A stretch of 64,000 bases of DNA from JAWPMT01 sp965267435 (GTDB lineage Bacteria > Bacteroidota > Bacteroidia > Cytophagales > Cyclobacteriaceae). The notes under the pieces are model-generated. The model was not told the DNA's origin and ran no database searches. It was given only the letters and a program-made list of their open reading frames with translations. The DNA lies in assembly GCA_965267435.1 (NCBI GenBank), contig OZ253960.1, forward strand, positions 5,022,001 through 5,086,000, in the 5' to 3' direction. Made by a program: the position numbers and the translations under genes. Positions 24,646-32,759 of the stretch are shown here, in pieces; positions within the stretch are counted from its first letter, which is position 1; each line of letters starts with the position of its first letter.

Positions 24646-25962
24646 TCAGTGCTTCATCACCATCGGCTGTCCGGTGCTCTCCAGTACGCCAAACCACAAT
24701 TCACCTTCCAGGTCGATCTTCTTGCGCTCCTTGACCACTTCGCGGATGGGCAGATAGACGAACCGATTATTGAGCATGCCCACCACAAACCGTGTCTTGC
24801 CGGCCATCGCGCCATGTACTGCGTGATGGGCTAGCTGGTTGCAGAAGACGCTGTCACTGGAGTTGGCTGGGGCGCTGCGGACGATGTAGCTGGGGTCGAT
24901 GTACTTGATCGTCACTTCGTACTTGATACTTGCGAAGTGCTTTTTGATCGTATCGCGCAGATAGGTACCGATGTCCTGGTGCTGGACATTGCCAGAAGCA
25001 TCTTTCACCACTTCGCCTCCCTCCTCAAAGAGGTGCTGACCCGCACCCTCGGCAACGACGATCACGGCATGGTGGCGCGAATCGAGCCTGTCTTTCAGCG
25101 TTTGCAGGAATCCCGTCTCGCCATGCAAGTCAAAATCCATCTCTGGGATTAGCACAAAATTGACCATAGGCATGGATAGCGCTGCGGAGGCGGCGATAAA
25201 TCCACTGTCACGTCCCATCAATTTGACTATGGCGATGCCATTGTAGGCGCCCTTGGCCTCATTGTGCGCATCCCTGATGATGGGGCTGGCCACATCGAAG
25301 GCCGTTTCAAAGCCAAAGCACTTCTCAATGAGGTTGATGTCGTTGTCAATCGTCTTGGGCACGCCCACAACCGAGATAGGCAGGCCCCTTTTTTCGATCT
25401 CCGCACCAATGGCGTCTGCGCCTCGCAAGGTGCCATCACCTCCGATCGTGAAAAGGATGTTCACCCCTTCCCGCTCCAGGGTATCCGCCATGGCAGATTC
25501 ATTCTGTGCACCCCGTGAGGATCCAAGGATCGTCCCTCCGAACTGGTGGATGTCCTTGACCATGTCCGGTGTAAGATTGACAAAACCATGGCCATAGTCG
25601 GGGATGAATCCCTCGTAACCATAGGGGATGCCAATGATGGACGGGACGCCATACCTGTAGGTTAGTCCCATGACGATTCCGCGGATGACATTGTTGAGGC
25701 CAGGGCAGAGGCCGCCGCAGGTGACAATGGCTGCCTTTGTTTGCTGGGGATCGAAAAAGATCTTCTCCCGGGGCCCCGCCTTTTCCATGCACAAGGGTTC
25801 GGTGTCCTGCGCTATGCTGGTCTGAAATTGCTCTAGTGTGACGTCGTAGAGGATGCGTTCCTTGTCGCTCACGAAGTTGAAGATCTTATCTCCTTGCTGC
25901 TTACTCAGGTGGATGGGTGAGTCGAACGATGCCGTGCCGAGTGTTCTGATATCGAAGTCCAT
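24646..25962 (-). CDS. pfkA: ATP-dependent 6-phosphofructokinase
   Basis: The 438-residue enzyme phosphorylates fructose 6-phosphate. GGDGT at 174-178 has Gly at the position that is Asp in most PPi-dependent enzymes, so ATP is the expected donor. PKTIDND at 202-208 contains the catalytic Asp, and TCGGLCPGLNNVIRG at 81-95 forms the nucleotide loop. The extra N-terminal 75 residues and overall length match the long TP0108-type group rather than the 320-residue E. coli type. It stands alone between repeat-rich spacers. Confidence 0.9.
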   Translation of the reverse strand: MDFDIRTLGTASFDSPIHLSKQQGDKIFNFVSDKERILYDVTLEQFQTSIAQDTEPLCMEKAGPREKIFFDPQQTKAAIVTCGGLCPGLNNVIRGIVMGLTYRYGVPSIIGIPYGYEGFIPDYGHGFVNLTPDMVKDIHQFGGTILGSSRGAQNESAMADTLEREGVNILFTIGGDGTLRGADAIGAEIEKRGLPISVVGVPKTIDNDINLIEKCFGFETAFDVASPIIRDAHNEAKGAYNGIAIVKLMGRDSGFIAASAALSMPMVNFVLIPEMDFDLHGETGFLQTLKDRLDSRHHAVIVVAEGAGQHLFEEGGEVVKDASGNVQHQDIGTYLRDTIKKHFASIKYEVTIKYIDPSYIVRSAPANSSDSVFCNQLAHHAVHGAMAGKTRFVVGMLNNRFVYLPIREVVKERKKIDLEGELWFGVLESTGQPMVMKH

Positions 25963-26120
25963 GGATGGGTTTTCTCTTTGGAGGCAAAATAGGGAAGAGT
26001 TCTTTTAGTTTTTGGGTGTTTGGGTTTTTAGGTGTTTGGGTTTCCAGGTTTTTGAGTGTTTGAGTTGATGAGTTTTTTAGGGGTTTGAGTTTGGAGTCGG
26101 TGTTTCGGAGCCGTTGTTCG

Positions 26121-26305
26121 GTGATAGGACTCTCAGGTTCAAGGAATGAGGGTGGCGTGATGAAAGTTGTACTTTCTCCAGCCTGAGCGCTCTCATGGGA
26201 AGGCGCCACCACCCAAATGTTCTTCCGAAACGGGTACCTGTAACGCGCTCAGCAAGGGATAATACGTGTCGTACGTGCGCCATTACAGCTGCACGACCCT
26301 ATCAC
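26121..26305. other. Candidate structured RNA region, class unknown
   Basis: The spacer 25963-26635 holds no convincing gene. Its left part (25980-26100) is a run of GTTTGGGTGTTT-like words. The GC-rich middle can fold: GTGATAGG (26121-26128) with CCTATCAC (26298-26305), GGTGGCG (26151-26157) with CGCCACC (26204-26210), GAAAGT with ACTTTC around a 3-nt loop (26162-26176), and CTGAGCGC (26183-26190) with GCGCTCAG (26245-26252). The last pairing crosses the second, which would be a pseudoknot. Strand undecided. Confidence 0.3.
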
Positions 26306-26635
26306 GTGACCAGACGTAGCCTACGGGCCTCACCAAAGCGCGTATGGTCCAACGGACGCTAGCAAAAACTGCGTTTTAAGAGGTTAGGCGGCGATATGTG
26401 ATAAAAGTGATCTTTGTCGAGTGTAGTCAAATTAGGCTAAAGATGGCAAGGATAATAAGTAGGACAAAAATCCATTCGCGGTGTATTCGATGGGACAACA
26501 TGTCGGTTTGGGTTTGGTTGTACTTCAGTTATTGGTTACTAAAGATCTGAAAAAAATTGGAATATTCCTAGTAACTGATTGATGGAGTTTGGGGTGAATT
26601 AAATTGACGGATAACGTAATGAGTAAGTTTAAACA

Positions 26636-26670
26636 CAAAAAAAAAGCCCCACCTTTCGGCGGGGCTTTGT
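26636..26670 (-). terminator. Rho-independent terminator of the lipoprotein gene
   Basis: On the minus strand AAAGCCCCGCC, loop GAAA, GGTGGGGCTTT, followed by a run of about nine T. It lies 25 bp after the stop of the gene at 26695. Confidence 0.92.
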
Positions 26671-26694
26671 TATTGCGCGTTGTTGTGTTAGCGC

Positions 26695-27657
26695 TTATTG
26701 CGGCTCTTCGAACTTCACGTCGAAGGTGATTGTACGATCACTACCTTGCGTACCACCTACAGCTGAAATATGAATCAAGCCTAGTGTAGCACCACGGTCA
26801 GTGGCGAACTGGAAGCCAAATACATCTCCTGCTTCCAAACCATTCATCAGCGTTGCCTCTGGAGCTACCTCTCCCACAAGATTGTTGAGATCGGCCACTG
26901 TTTCTACCCCTTCAAAATCATTTGCTGTCGCTTCCGTCAACGCCTTGAATCTCGTAGGATTACGCGTTTCCATTGTCTCTTCAGAAAGCGATCCGTCGAC
27001 TCCTATGGCCGCGTCGAAAGCAATCGCTGCCTGATCATCATCCAATGCGGCAATGGTGTAACCATTGGTCTCGCCGTAGAAGAACAGGAAGTCAACATTT
27101 GCAGACTGTTCGTCTCGTGTAGTCGCGTAGTTGTAGACCTCATTAGCAACGACATCATAGAAACTACCAGTAGTAGCGTTTAGCTGACCGCCAAGGATCA
27201 CGCCGACATTGCCACTGGCAGGAGGCGATGCTTCACCCACTGTGAACTCCACGATATCGGTTGTGGACTGATTCGACTTGTCAACCACCTCAAACTCGAT
27301 GCTTACCGTAGCCCCTGAGTAGAACTCTTGGTCGAGTACTATCTCCATGATTGCGGTCTGCAACCCGGTCTCAGTGTCGCTAAGGCCAATATCAGCAGGA
27401 GAGTTGAATTCCTTGTCGCCGGACTCTGCATCCACAGTGAAGGTCCAGTTCACACCACTCAGTTCACCAGGAGCAGTCACATCGATTGTAATTTCGGCTG
27501 TCGCGCCAAACTCGTACGACGCCGCGTCCGGCGTAGCCGAAATAGTCGGCAAATCAGGAAGTGTTTCTTCATCCTCACCGCAGCTGTAGAGCAACATCAG
27601 AGATGCTACCACTGCCAGCGATAGCAGGTTCTTAAAGAGATTATTCGTCATGATCAT
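26695..27657 (-). CDS. Exported lipoprotein, unknown function
   Basis: The 320-residue product has a lipobox (LMLLYSC, Cys at about 26, or 24 from the second Met) and a very acidic mature part. An Ig-like domain (about 40-140, with SYEFGATAEITIDVTAPGEL) is followed by an alpha/beta region with no signature I recognise. Starts at 27657 or 27651 differ by two residues. It has its own strong terminator and an AT-rich 630-bp upstream spacer, so it is probably a separately regulated surface protein. Confidence 0.75.
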   Translation of the reverse strand: MIMTNNLFKNLLSLAVVASLMLLYSCGEDEETLPDLPTISATPDAASYEFGATAEITIDVTAPGELSGVNWTFTVDAESGDKEFNSPADIGLSDTETGLQTAIMEIVLDQEFYSGATVSIEFEVVDKSNQSTTDIVEFTVGEASPPASGNVGVILGGQLNATTGSFYDVVANEVYNYATTRDEQSANVDFLFFYGETNGYTIAALDDDQAAIAFDAAIGVDGSLSEETMETRNPTRFKALTEATANDFEGVETVADLNNLVGEVAPEATLMNGLEAGDVFGFQFATDRGATLGLIHISAVGGTQGSDRTITFDVKFEEPQ

Positions 27658-27909
27658 GAAAATTTGATATTTAATCGATTGAAATATTTATGTGAGTAAT
27701 CAATTCCTCCTCGGTAAGTAGGCCGGACTTCTCTCCGGAACTTTTCATTATGGTTTAGGGGATTTTCTGTTCGCCAGAAATCTTCACGAACAACGTCCGC
27801 AATAATCGGACCCATTCCATACCTGCACGCAAAAAGAGTTGCGAGCACGGAGATATCTGACTGGCAGGTCAGACGATAATTTGGCGGCGTTCTCATGTCA
27901 TTTACTGGC

Positions 27910-27938
27910 AACGATCGTCATTTGTGATGACCATCGTT
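27910..27938. promoter_or_regulatory. Inverted repeat in the spacer upstream of the lipoprotein gene
   Basis: AACGATCGTCAT - TTGTG - ATGACCATCGTT, 11 of 12 matching. It lies about 250 bp upstream of the lipoprotein start and 350 bp upstream of the divergent gene at 28291. It could be an operator or a transcript hairpin. The rest of 27658-28202 is AT-rich without a credible gene. Confidence 0.45.
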
Positions 27939-28202
27939 AGACGTTCCGGGAGATAGATATTCATACACAACTACTTCATCTCTCGAAACCCGAAAACAAA
28001 GATGTATAATTAGCAATGCTTTGTCAACGCTTTGTTCTCATTTCAGTTGTGCATGGAATAAAAAATTGGTTGAAATTGCCGTTCTGGCCGCTGAATGGGA
28101 AAGAAATACCTCAAAGTAGATACTTCGTCACCCCCGGTAGACGCAATTTGACGGACACTTAGAATTTGGTTAGATTTCAATATGAAAGCTCGATGCTATG
28201 CG

Positions 28203-28210
28203 TATATTTG
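28203..28210 (+). promoter_or_regulatory. Candidate -7 element for the zinc-ribbon membrane protein
   Basis: TATATTTG matches TAnnTTTG; the implied start leaves a leader of about 75 nt before 28291. No convincing -33 element. Confidence 0.35.
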
Positions 28211-28290
28211 GCGCAGGAGGTTAAGCGAGTTTTTAAAAAAATGTACATTTTTGTTATATAGCTTAACTGCTAAAAGTAAAGTACACTGCT

Positions 28291-29028
28291 ATGACAGAAC
28301 CTATTGCACCCCTATTGCTTGACTCGCTAAACCAGTATGGTCAATATTTAGCGATCGCTATTGCCGGGGTTGGCGTCCTTATTCTCGTAGGGCATTTTCT
28401 CAAACTGGGTACGACAAAAGACTTCAAGACAAGGTATGATTACATCAACATGCATGAGATCAACCTCTTGTGGTATGGTACATTGCTCATTTTGATCGGC
28501 CTCACACTGCTAGCCAATACGCTCGTCATCAATACCAGCTGGCTGTGGTTCTTCGTGAGATTGTTCGTCAGTATCATGATGGCCATGATCGTAGGGGTCG
28601 TCGTGCAAAATATTCTGAAATTTTACTATCCGTTTTTTATCGAGAAGCGACTCAAGAGATTGCGATATACGCCGCGGATGTCCCCGGATGGCCGCAAGAT
28701 GAAGTTGCTCAGTGAAGAGGAAGAAGATGTCTACCTCGATGAAGGTATGCAGGCAGAAGAGGATGCCTTTTCTGTGGACTACGATGTATGGATAGACGAG
28801 GTCAGTGGCTTCACCAAGATTGAAAAATACAACGGTCGACTCCACGCGCTGCAATGCCCTGAGTGCAACTACCAGACGCTGAGAGTGGATCGCGAAGAAG
28901 TCATCCAACCTGCCTCTGAGACTGAGGAAGGCGAGTTGATGAAATATTTCACCTGTGGCTACTGCGGCTACAAGGAAAGAAAATCCTTCACCATCGCCCG
29001 CAAGCGAGAAGAAGGAACTACAGCATAA
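28291..29028 (+). CDS. Three-span membrane protein with C-terminal zinc ribbon
   Basis: The 245-residue protein has spans at about 17-37, 58-77 and 83-107, an acidic linker (LSEEEEDVYLDEG) and two Cys pairs, CPEC near 190 and CGYC near 224, that would hold one zinc ion. The ribbon faces the cytoplasm if the N-terminus is outside. No family recognised. It is monocistronic, with a terminator about 25 bp after its stop. Confidence 0.65.
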   Translation: MTEPIAPLLLDSLNQYGQYLAIAIAGVGVLILVGHFLKLGTTKDFKTRYDYINMHEINLLWYGTLLILIGLTLLANTLVINTSWLWFFVRLFVSIMMAMIVGVVVQNILKFYYPFFIEKRLKRLRYTPRMSPDGRKMKLLSEEEEDVYLDEGMQAEEDAFSVDYDVWIDEVSGFTKIEKYNGRLHALQCPECNYQTLRVDREEVIQPASETEEGELMKYFTCGYCGYKERKSFTIARKREEGTTA

Positions 29029-29051
29029 TAAACCTAACCTACACTCGAAAG

Positions 29052-29078
29052 AACCTCGCCAAAAGACGGGGTTTTTTT
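29052..29078 (+). terminator. Rho-independent terminator
   Basis: AACCTCG pairs with CGGGGTT (one T-G pair), loop rich in A, followed by seven T. It ends the gene at 28291-29028. Confidence 0.75.
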
Positions 29079-29165
29079 ATGCCCAAGAAGTTTTGGGCTC
29101 CTACGCTAGCGCCTCCGCAGAGTAGCTTCAGCGCTCGTGGAAAGCTTCGGCGACAGCGTGGCGGC

Positions 29166-29228
29166 CCGTGAAGTGAGAGAAGGCAGGTTCTCTTACATTG
29201 AGCGGTACGAAGACTATCTACTTCACGG
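29166..29228. repeat. Inverted repeat flanking the second GC-rich element
   Basis: CCGTGAAGT (29166-29174) and ACTTCACGG (29220-29228) are perfect inverted copies about 45 nt apart. They lie immediately left of the element at 29226-29310. Confidence 0.5.
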
Positions 29229-29310
29229 CCGGGCAATCGCCTGTATCCAGCCTCCCGCTACCCCGCGCCTCGCCGGTGTCGCCACCGGCGATCCATGGCG
29301 GATGCCGGCT
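29226..29310. repeat. GC-rich dispersed palindromic element, copy B
   Basis: The perfect stem CGCCGGTG-TCGC-CACCGGCG lies at 29271-29290. On the minus strand the order GCCGGTG..CACCGGC, GCGGGGTAGC, GGATACAG, GCCCGG follows that of copy A at 19860-19967. The remaining spacer up to 29504 shows no gene. Confidence 0.55.
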
Positions 29311-29504
29311 CTTTCCCTGCCGCAAATCCCCGACAACGACACGGATCTCGCCAAACATTCCTGAACTCCTGCAAGAAGGAGCGGATTCCAATCTTGTCAG
29401 GCCGCTTCGAGGCTGGTAGCTCTTAGCATGCCATAAATCCGAAGCAAATAGCCCCAAACATCCGTCAGGTAACGTATTTTGGTAGTCCCAAACCTTCCTG
29501 CCTG

Positions 29505-31085
29505 ATGAAACATCTGCGATCGATCCTCCCTTGCTTTACTCTCGTATTACTGATTGTTCAGTGCAGTCCCCCCACCGCTGAAGAGTCCCCCGCCAGTCGC
29601 CCAAACATCCTCTTCATCATGACCGACGACCATGCGAAGAATGCCATGAGCCTCTACAACGATCGCCTGCTCGAGACCCCCAACCTCGATCGCATCGGGA
29701 AGGAAGGCATCACCTTCAATCGGTCCTACGTGACCAACTCCATCTGCGGTCCGAGTCGCGCAGTTTTCCTTACCGGCCAATACAGCCATATCAATGGCTT
29801 CCGCCACAACTATGACACCTTCGATAGTGCGAAGATGACCTACCCCAAGATCCTGCAAGCCAATGGCTATTACACCGCGGTTGTAGGCAAGTGGCATCTC
29901 AAGAGCGTGCCTGCAGGGTTTGACTATTGGAATGTGCTCATCGATCAGGGACACTATTACAATCCTACCCTGGTGGAAATGGGAGATACTGCCCAGTACC
30001 CTGGTTATGCCACGACGGTAGTCACCGACCTGGCGATCGAGACACTGGAACAGCGGATCCCTAATGATCAGCCTTTTTGTTTGTTGGTGCAGCACAAGGC
30101 GCCCCATCGCAATTGGATGCCGGATACCTCCTACCTGGCGTTGGGGGAAAAGGAATACCCCATTCCCGATAACCTATTTGACGAGTACAACAATCGACAG
30201 GCGGCGGCCGAGCAGGACCTATCCATCGATCGGATGTTCATGTCGGGGGATATGAAGCTTCCGCCGGACCGCGTGGTGGAAACCGGCACAGGCGGTGGAC
30301 CTGAGGGCTTCGACGCCGTTCGCAATTGGCGGAATCTGTATGGCCGCTTCAACGACGATCAACGGGCAGCGTGGGACGCGTACTACGATCCTGTTGCCGA
30401 GGATTTTTACTCAAGGAATCCCACTGGACGTGAGCTGCTGATATGGAAGTACCAGCGGTACATCAATGACTATGTCAAGACAGTGATGTCAGTCGATGAC
30501 AATGTGGGGAGGCTGCTCAACTACCTGGAGGAAAAGGGCCAGCTGGACAATACATTGATTGTCTACACCTCAGACCAGGGATTCTACCTGGGCGAGCACG
30601 GATGGTACGACAAGCGGTTCATGTACGAGGAGTCGTTTGGGATGCCACTGGTTATGAGGTATCCACCCCTCATCGAGCCAGGGACGGTGAGCGATCAGTT
30701 GGTACTCAACCTCGACTATGCCCCGACGGTGATGGAGTTGGCAGGGATCGATACCAATGAACCCTGGCAGGGGCGATCACTCCTTCCCCTGATGAAAGGC
30801 GAGGAGGTCACCGACTGGCGGGAGGGTATCTATTACCACTACTTCGAGTATCCCTTTGGTTGGCACAGTGTCAAGCGACACTATGGCGTTCGCACCGATC
30901 GGTACAAGCTCATTCACTTTTACAACGACATCGACCAGTGGGAGCTGTACGACCTGGACAACGATCCGGATGAGATGAACAACATCTACGACGCTGCGGA
31001 TCCCGAGCTGATTGTGGAGCTCAAGACCCAACTCCAGGACCTTCAGGAGCAGTTCGGCGACGAAGCCTGGGACGGTGAGATGTGA
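29505..31085 (+). CDS. Type I sulfatase, lipoprotein
   Basis: The 526-residue enzyme has a lipobox near Cys20 (LLIVQC), metal ligands D41-D42 (IMTDDH) and the formylglycine motif CGPSR at 81-85, so Cys81 must be oxidised by a formylglycine-generating enzyme. KWHLK and the HGWYDKRFMYEE region complete the active site. The motif set is like the S1 subfamily of N-acetylglucosamine-6-sulfatases, which release sulfate from host or algal glycans; the exact substrate cannot be read. It stands alone with no glycan uptake genes beside it. An active-looking maturase is not in the window. Confidence 0.88.
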   Translation: MKHLRSILPCFTLVLLIVQCSPPTAEESPASRPNILFIMTDDHAKNAMSLYNDRLLETPNLDRIGKEGITFNRSYVTNSICGPSRAVFLTGQYSHINGFRHNYDTFDSAKMTYPKILQANGYYTAVVGKWHLKSVPAGFDYWNVLIDQGHYYNPTLVEMGDTAQYPGYATTVVTDLAIETLEQRIPNDQPFCLLVQHKAPHRNWMPDTSYLALGEKEYPIPDNLFDEYNNRQAAAEQDLSIDRMFMSGDMKLPPDRVVETGTGGGPEGFDAVRNWRNLYGRFNDDQRAAWDAYYDPVAEDFYSRNPTGRELLIWKYQRYINDYVKTVMSVDDNVGRLLNYLEEKGQLDNTLIVYTSDQGFYLGEHGWYDKRFMYEESFGMPLVMRYPPLIEPGTVSDQLVLNLDYAPTVMELAGIDTNEPWQGRSLLPLMKGEEVTDWREGIYYHYFEYPFGWHSVKRHYGVRTDRYKLIHFYNDIDQWELYDLDNDPDEMNNIYDAADPELIVELKTQLQDLQEQFGDEAWDGEM

Positions 31086-31174
31086 TGCAGGGATCTTCAT
31101 TCACCTGACCGTTCCCGCCCCTCCAGCGAGGGATCGCCAAGGGTTTGGCCTTCCCGCCTGCCACTCGCATCGTC

Positions 31175-31202
31175 CGTCATTGCGAACGCAGTGAATCAAT
31201 CT
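31175..31202. repeat. GTCATTGCGA-type interspersed repeat
   Basis: CGTCATTGCGAACGCAGTGA followed by ATCAATCT is a form of the CGTCATTGCGAGCGAAGCGA-like palindromic repeat found between genes in several phyla. Confidence 0.55.
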
Positions 31203-31230
31203 TCCATTGCAACCTCCCCTGGGCGTGCCG

Positions 31231-31296
31231 TCATCCCGGTTTCGCCAGCGATACAAAATGTCCTCGACCAGCTCGTGTGCGAATACCGGGATCCCT
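31231..31296. repeat. GTCATCCCGG-type inverted repeat
   Basis: ATCCCGGT-TTCGC (31233-31245) is mirrored by GCGAA-TACCGGGAT (31280-31292). The start TCATCCCGG and end CCGGGATCCC are typical of genome-wide palindromic repeats. Confidence 0.55.
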
Positions 31297-31334
31297 TCCT
31301 TGACGGTACACTAAAAAAAGAGGCAACCTTATTT

Positions 31335-31374
31335 AGTACGATTCGTACTATATTTATATGATACGATTCGTACT
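31335..31374 (+). promoter_or_regulatory. Tandem palindromic operators covering the padR promoter and start
   Basis: AGTACGATTCGTACT (31335-31349) is a near-perfect palindrome. A second copy, GATACGATTCGTACT (31360-31374), shares 13 bases and ends directly before the ATG at 31375. Centres are 25 bp apart, and a TATATTTA sequence resembling the -7 element lies between them. Binding would block transcription of the padR gene itself. Confidence 0.7.
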
Positions 31375-31914
31375 ATGCGACTGACAACTTTGGACTACGC
31401 GATCATTGGCCTCTTAATGGAGGTACCCCGGACTGGCTACGCCATCCGTAAGGTTTTCGACGAAACCGCGATGGGCAACTACAGCAGCAGTCCGGGATCC
31501 ATTTACCCGGCCATCAAGAAGTTGAAAGCCCATCGGCTTATTTCTTCTTCAGCACAAGGCAAAGGAGAGCTGCTATCCGTCGAGGATGAGGGGCAAAAGG
31601 CGCTGAGGGCCTGGTTGACGGAGCCTGTGGAGGCAGAGGATATCGCCAAGCGATCAGATGTTCTTCTGCTCAAGTTTGCATTTATGGATCACCTCGTCAG
31701 TCACGACGAGAAGCTCGCGTTCATGAAAAGCCTTGTGGACTTGTCATCGGGCTATCATCTACAGTTGAAGGCTTTTCACAAGGAGCAAGGCGCTCACATG
31801 CCATTGCACGGTCGCCTCGCCATCGAGCATGGGATCGCAGCGGTCGAGACCTTGTCCAAATGGGCGCAATCCACTTATGAACTTTTTAAACATCAAAGCG
31901 ATACTGAAAAATGA
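31375..31914 (+). CDS. PadR family transcriptional regulator
   Basis: The 179-residue protein has an N-terminal winged helix (LDYAIIGLLMEVPRTGYAIR, then SPGSIYPAIKKLKAHRLI) and a C-terminal helical dimer domain (Vir-type), as in the longer PadR subfamily. It overlaps the following membrane-protein gene by 4 bp. The paired palindromes over its start codon indicate autorepression, relieved by an unknown ligand; PadR proteins usually sense phenolics or antibiotics. Confidence 0.87.
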   Translation: MRLTTLDYAIIGLLMEVPRTGYAIRKVFDETAMGNYSSSPGSIYPAIKKLKAHRLISSSAQGKGELLSVEDEGQKALRAWLTEPVEAEDIAKRSDVLLLKFAFMDHLVSHDEKLAFMKSLVDLSSGYHLQLKAFHKEQGAHMPLHGRLAIEHGIAAVETLSKWAQSTYELFKHQSDTEK

Positions 31915-32759
31915 AAAAGATCGGACTCAAAATCTTACTGGCCAGCTTGTCAATCACTGTATTGACCGCTGTTATGCACCTGATATCAGGATCCCTGGAA
32001 GCCGGAAACTACTACTTGTGGCTTTGGATGGCCAATGTATTGGTGACAGCTTCGTTGTTCCCTTTGATCAGGAAAAACGCGTTACGTGGAGGCGCACTTG
32101 TCTTCGCCGTTTTTGTGGTGTACTACATTGTCGGCATCTTCAGTCTTCTGATCGAGGCGTATATCTTCAACGTCACGGAACGGTCCTTGACACTGATGGG
32201 CATGCTTTGGGGTATCCCACTTTTCTATTTGTCCACCTGGATACTTGTTAAGGTCATAGGCACAGAGGGAAATGGTCGATCCCTCGCAATACAGGACAGG
32301 GGAATCGGTTCTTGGATCGTCAAGGTACTCTCAGGCAACGTCCTTTATTTTGTGTTCTATTTCACAGCTGGTTTGATACTGCAAATGTCCTACCCCCCCT
32401 TGATGGACTACTACAGTGATAAGATCCCTTCGCTCCAGACGATTGCAGCGACCCAGCTGTTCCTTCGTGGGTTTCTTTTCGTAGGAGTGGCGATCATCAT
32501 AGATCGGTACGCAATGCTCGGTAACTGGGAGAAAGCACTCGTTACGGGTGCCATTTTCGCCATCATCGGAGGGATTGCGCCACTGCTTACTCCCAGTGAG
32601 CTGATGCCTCAAGGCATTCGCCTCGCCCACGGATTTGAAGTGGGGATCTCAAATTTTCTCTACGGTGTCGTGCTATACCGCATCATCCGTCAAAAGCCCA
32701 CAGGTCAAACTCAACCCACGGCCGGGGACGCATTTCAATCAAACGCGGTAGCGTCCTGA
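31911..32759 (+). CDS. Multi-span membrane protein controlled with PadR
   Basis: The 282-residue protein has about seven to eight hydrophobic segments and a Gln/Pro/Thr-rich tail. No transporter or enzyme family is recognisable by eye. The ATGA overlap with padR shows that both are expressed together, so it is probably the effector of this regulon (export, detoxification or membrane modification). Its last 25 bp overlap the end of the convergent Nudix gene. Confidence 0.6.
   Translation: MKKIGLKILLASLSITVLTAVMHLISGSLEAGNYYLWLWMANVLVTASLFPLIRKNALRGGALVFAVFVVYYIVGIFSLLIEAYIFNVTERSLTLMGMLWGIPLFYLSTWILVKVIGTEGNGRSLAIQDRGIGSWIVKVLSGNVLYFVFYFTAGLILQMSYPPLMDYYSDKIPSLQTIAATQLFLRGFLFVGVAIIIDRYAMLGNWEKALVTGAIFAIIGGIAPLLTPSELMPQGIRLAHGFEVGISNFLYGVVLYRIIRQKPTGQTQPTAGDAFQSNAVAS

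Noticed and set aside
26100..26220. TPP-riboswitch-like words on the minus strand (TGAGA, GAACCTGA)
   Set aside because: The rest of the THI box (TAATxCCAGCGTAGGGA part) is missing and no thiamine gene is next to it.
27654..27911. 85-residue minus-strand open frame beyond the lipoprotein gene
   Set aside because: Composition rich in Arg and Asn, no domain, and it covers the likely promoter region of the lipoprotein gene.
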